Below the pieces are notes generated by a model, which saw only the letters and a list, made by a program, of their open reading frames with translations, had not been told where the DNA came from and searched no databases. Positions 20,909 through 21,903 of a DNA stretch of 21,903 bases are shown here, piece by piece. This DNA comes from Purshia tridentata. Lineage: Eukaryota; Streptophyta; Magnoliopsida; Rosales; Rosaceae. Location: NCBI GenBank assembly GCA_003254885.1, contig QANT01005565.1, positions 1 to 21,903 on the forward strand, read 5' to 3'. The stretch's first letter is position 1; each line of letters opens with the position of its first letter. The position numbers and the translations under genes were made by a program.

Positions 20909-21506
20909 AAAATGGACCAACGCAATCAAGCATGGGTTACATGTGTACGTGGGTGCGTTGACACACATATAGAGACATGTAAGGAGGGTGTACTCAATTG
21001 AGATTCTCATGGATTTTAAAGTAATTTAAAAATCCATAGAAATCTAGGTGTATTCAATTCAGAATTTTAAAGATTCCATAGAAATCTAGGTATATTCAAC
21101 TCAGAATTTTAAGAATTTCATTAAAATCTAGGTGTATTCAATCTCTCATGGATTTTAAAGGATTTCATTTAAGTGATAGATTTTGATGGATTTTGATGGA
21201 TTTTAAACATAAAACAAAGGCAACAGGAATTCCAACCTATTCCCCTTGGATTTTAATGGATTCCATAGAATTCTATAAAACTCCATAGAATCCATGAAAT
21301 CTGTAGAAATTTATAATTTCTCTTAAATCTGTTAAAATCTAATAAAATCCAGATTGAGTACACTCCCCTAAGTGTGCAACATGGAATCTCCCACCTTCTG
21401 TAAAATGGACCAACACAATCAAGCATGAGTTACATGTGTACGTTGGGTGCATTGACACATATATGGAGGCATGTGAGTGTGCAACAAGGAATCTCTCACA
21501 TTCTGT
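20909..21506. repeat. 104-bp tandem duplication, first copy split by a MITE
   Basis: Copy A is 20909-20982 plus 21372-21401 and copy B is 21402-21506. Both run AAAATGGACCAAC, AATCAAGCATG, TTACATGTGTACGT, ATTGACACA-like, CATGT, GTGTGCAACA, GGAATCTC, TTCTGT. Removing the MITE and one TAA from copy A leaves a unit of about 104 bp, equal to copy B. Confidence 0.9.
20980..21371. mobile_element. Tourist-like (PIF/Harbinger) MITE with TAA duplication
   Basis: The element spans 20983-21368 (386 bp) between TAA at 20980-20982 and 21369-21371. Its ends GGAGGGTGTACTCAAT and, on the minus strand, GGGGAGTGTACTCAAT match at 14 of 16. A 3-bp TAA target and GGG-type ends fit Tourist-like elements. Three internal units starting AATCTAGGTGTATTCAATTC (21041, 21083, 21125) are spaced exactly 42 bp and contain a near-copy of the terminal GTGTACTCAAT word. 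No coding capacity. Confidence 0.85.
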
Positions 21507-21660
21507 AAAGAAGGAGATGTCCTTGGAAAGAAAGGCTTGCAAAGTCTCTGGCCAGAGCATCAGAGTCATATATATAATTATATCTTGTAATGGATTTTGA
21601 CATGAGTTCCATACCTAGGATGTAATCGAGACATAAGTTGATATAAGGCCGTGCAGTGCC

Positions 21661-21903
21661 AGCCCTGAATTTTTGAAGGCCCATGGTGAAAATTTAACAA
21701 AATGGGCCCATGATCTTAGTTGTACAAACAAAATGATAAACTCTGGCAAACTTGAATTTTGTTTAAAAATAATACATTAGTACTTTTATGAAAGATACAC
21801 AGTTCACAATTTTGTAATAATGTATTCAATATGTATTCAAGCAAGTAAAAGATTGAATTAAAAAATAGTGAAGAACGTGACAATGGGTTGGGGGGGGGGG
21901 GGG
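21661..21903. other. Window end: unassigned DNA ending in G14
   Basis: No gene is supported. GAAGGCCCATGGTGAAAATT followed by AATGGGCCCATGATC near 21676-21715 looks repeat-derived. The last 14 bases (21890-21903) are all G after GGGTT, which may be a real homopolymer or an assembly edge artefact. Confidence 0.5.

Larger units (their letters stand above)
20383..21660 (+). mobile_element. LTR-like (Copia-type) stretch, boundaries uncertain
   Basis: TGTTGGGAATATGCCCTAAA at 20383, running into ACCAATGATATT, resembles the start of a common class of plant Copia LTRs. The following kilobase lacks coding and contains repeated GTGTACGTGGGTGCGTTGACACA-like motifs. A Tourist-like MITE (20983-21368) is inserted in it. 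I could not find the CA end, a second LTR or a 5-bp duplication. The right boundary is a guess. Confidence 0.35.

Noticed and set aside
21339..21684. Minus-strand open frames at the right end
   Set aside because: Fall in the tandem repeat and LTR-like DNA; no retroelement protein motif.
1..21903. A new multi-gene system (for example a defence or biosynthetic cluster)
   Set aside because: Only two unrelated plant genes are supported; all else is transposon-derived or non-coding.

Overview
This is a plant nuclear window, most likely from a eudicot and possibly woody, although the species cannot be fixed from the sequence. The evidence is two split genes with GT-AG introns, AT-rich introns and spacers, an SRS/SHI-family transcription factor found only in plants, and many plant-type DNA-transposon derivatives. 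No prokaryotic signal (operons, CRISPR, ribosome binding sites) is present. Most short open frames here are chance or lie inside transposons. Single N bases in two T-tracts and a G14 run at the very end look like draft-assembly marks.

Left part (1-7.0 kb): the 3' part of a MITE-like repeat (1-393), a candidate promoter, a 61-bp tandem duplication (685-806), then gene 1 on the + strand (855-6615). It has eight exons that join in frame to 428 codons. The product has a SirB1-type transglutaminase-like N-terminal region, a TPR-like C-terminal region and a probable plastid transit peptide.

Middle (7.0-11.25 kb): repeats and wreckage. There is a possible Copia LTR start, a 4.6-copy array of a ~150-bp unit, a MITE with ~30-bp inverted ends, and a decayed second copy of the last exon plus 3' flank of gene 1. 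That second copy carries an 887-bp hAT-type element with an exact 8-bp target duplication and a small retroposon-like insert holding a G-quadruplex motif. Gene 1 itself preserves the corresponding site without the hAT element.

Right part: a ~2-kb upstream region, then gene 2 (13212-14742, + strand), a three-exon LRP1-like SRS transcription factor with an intact C3HC3H zinc-finger domain and a variant IGGH domain. Beyond it lie two adjacent Mutator-like non-autonomous elements (16221-17697 and 17784-19496) with perfect 9-bp target duplications, another MITE (about 19991-20252), and an LTR-like stretch. In that stretch a Tourist-like MITE (20983-21368, TAA duplications) interrupts one copy of a 104-bp tandem repeat, and the other copy preserves the empty site.

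The two genes show no sign of acting together. I found no new multi-gene system. The value of the window is in two gene models built exon by exon and in several transposon insertions whose boundaries can be fixed to the base.
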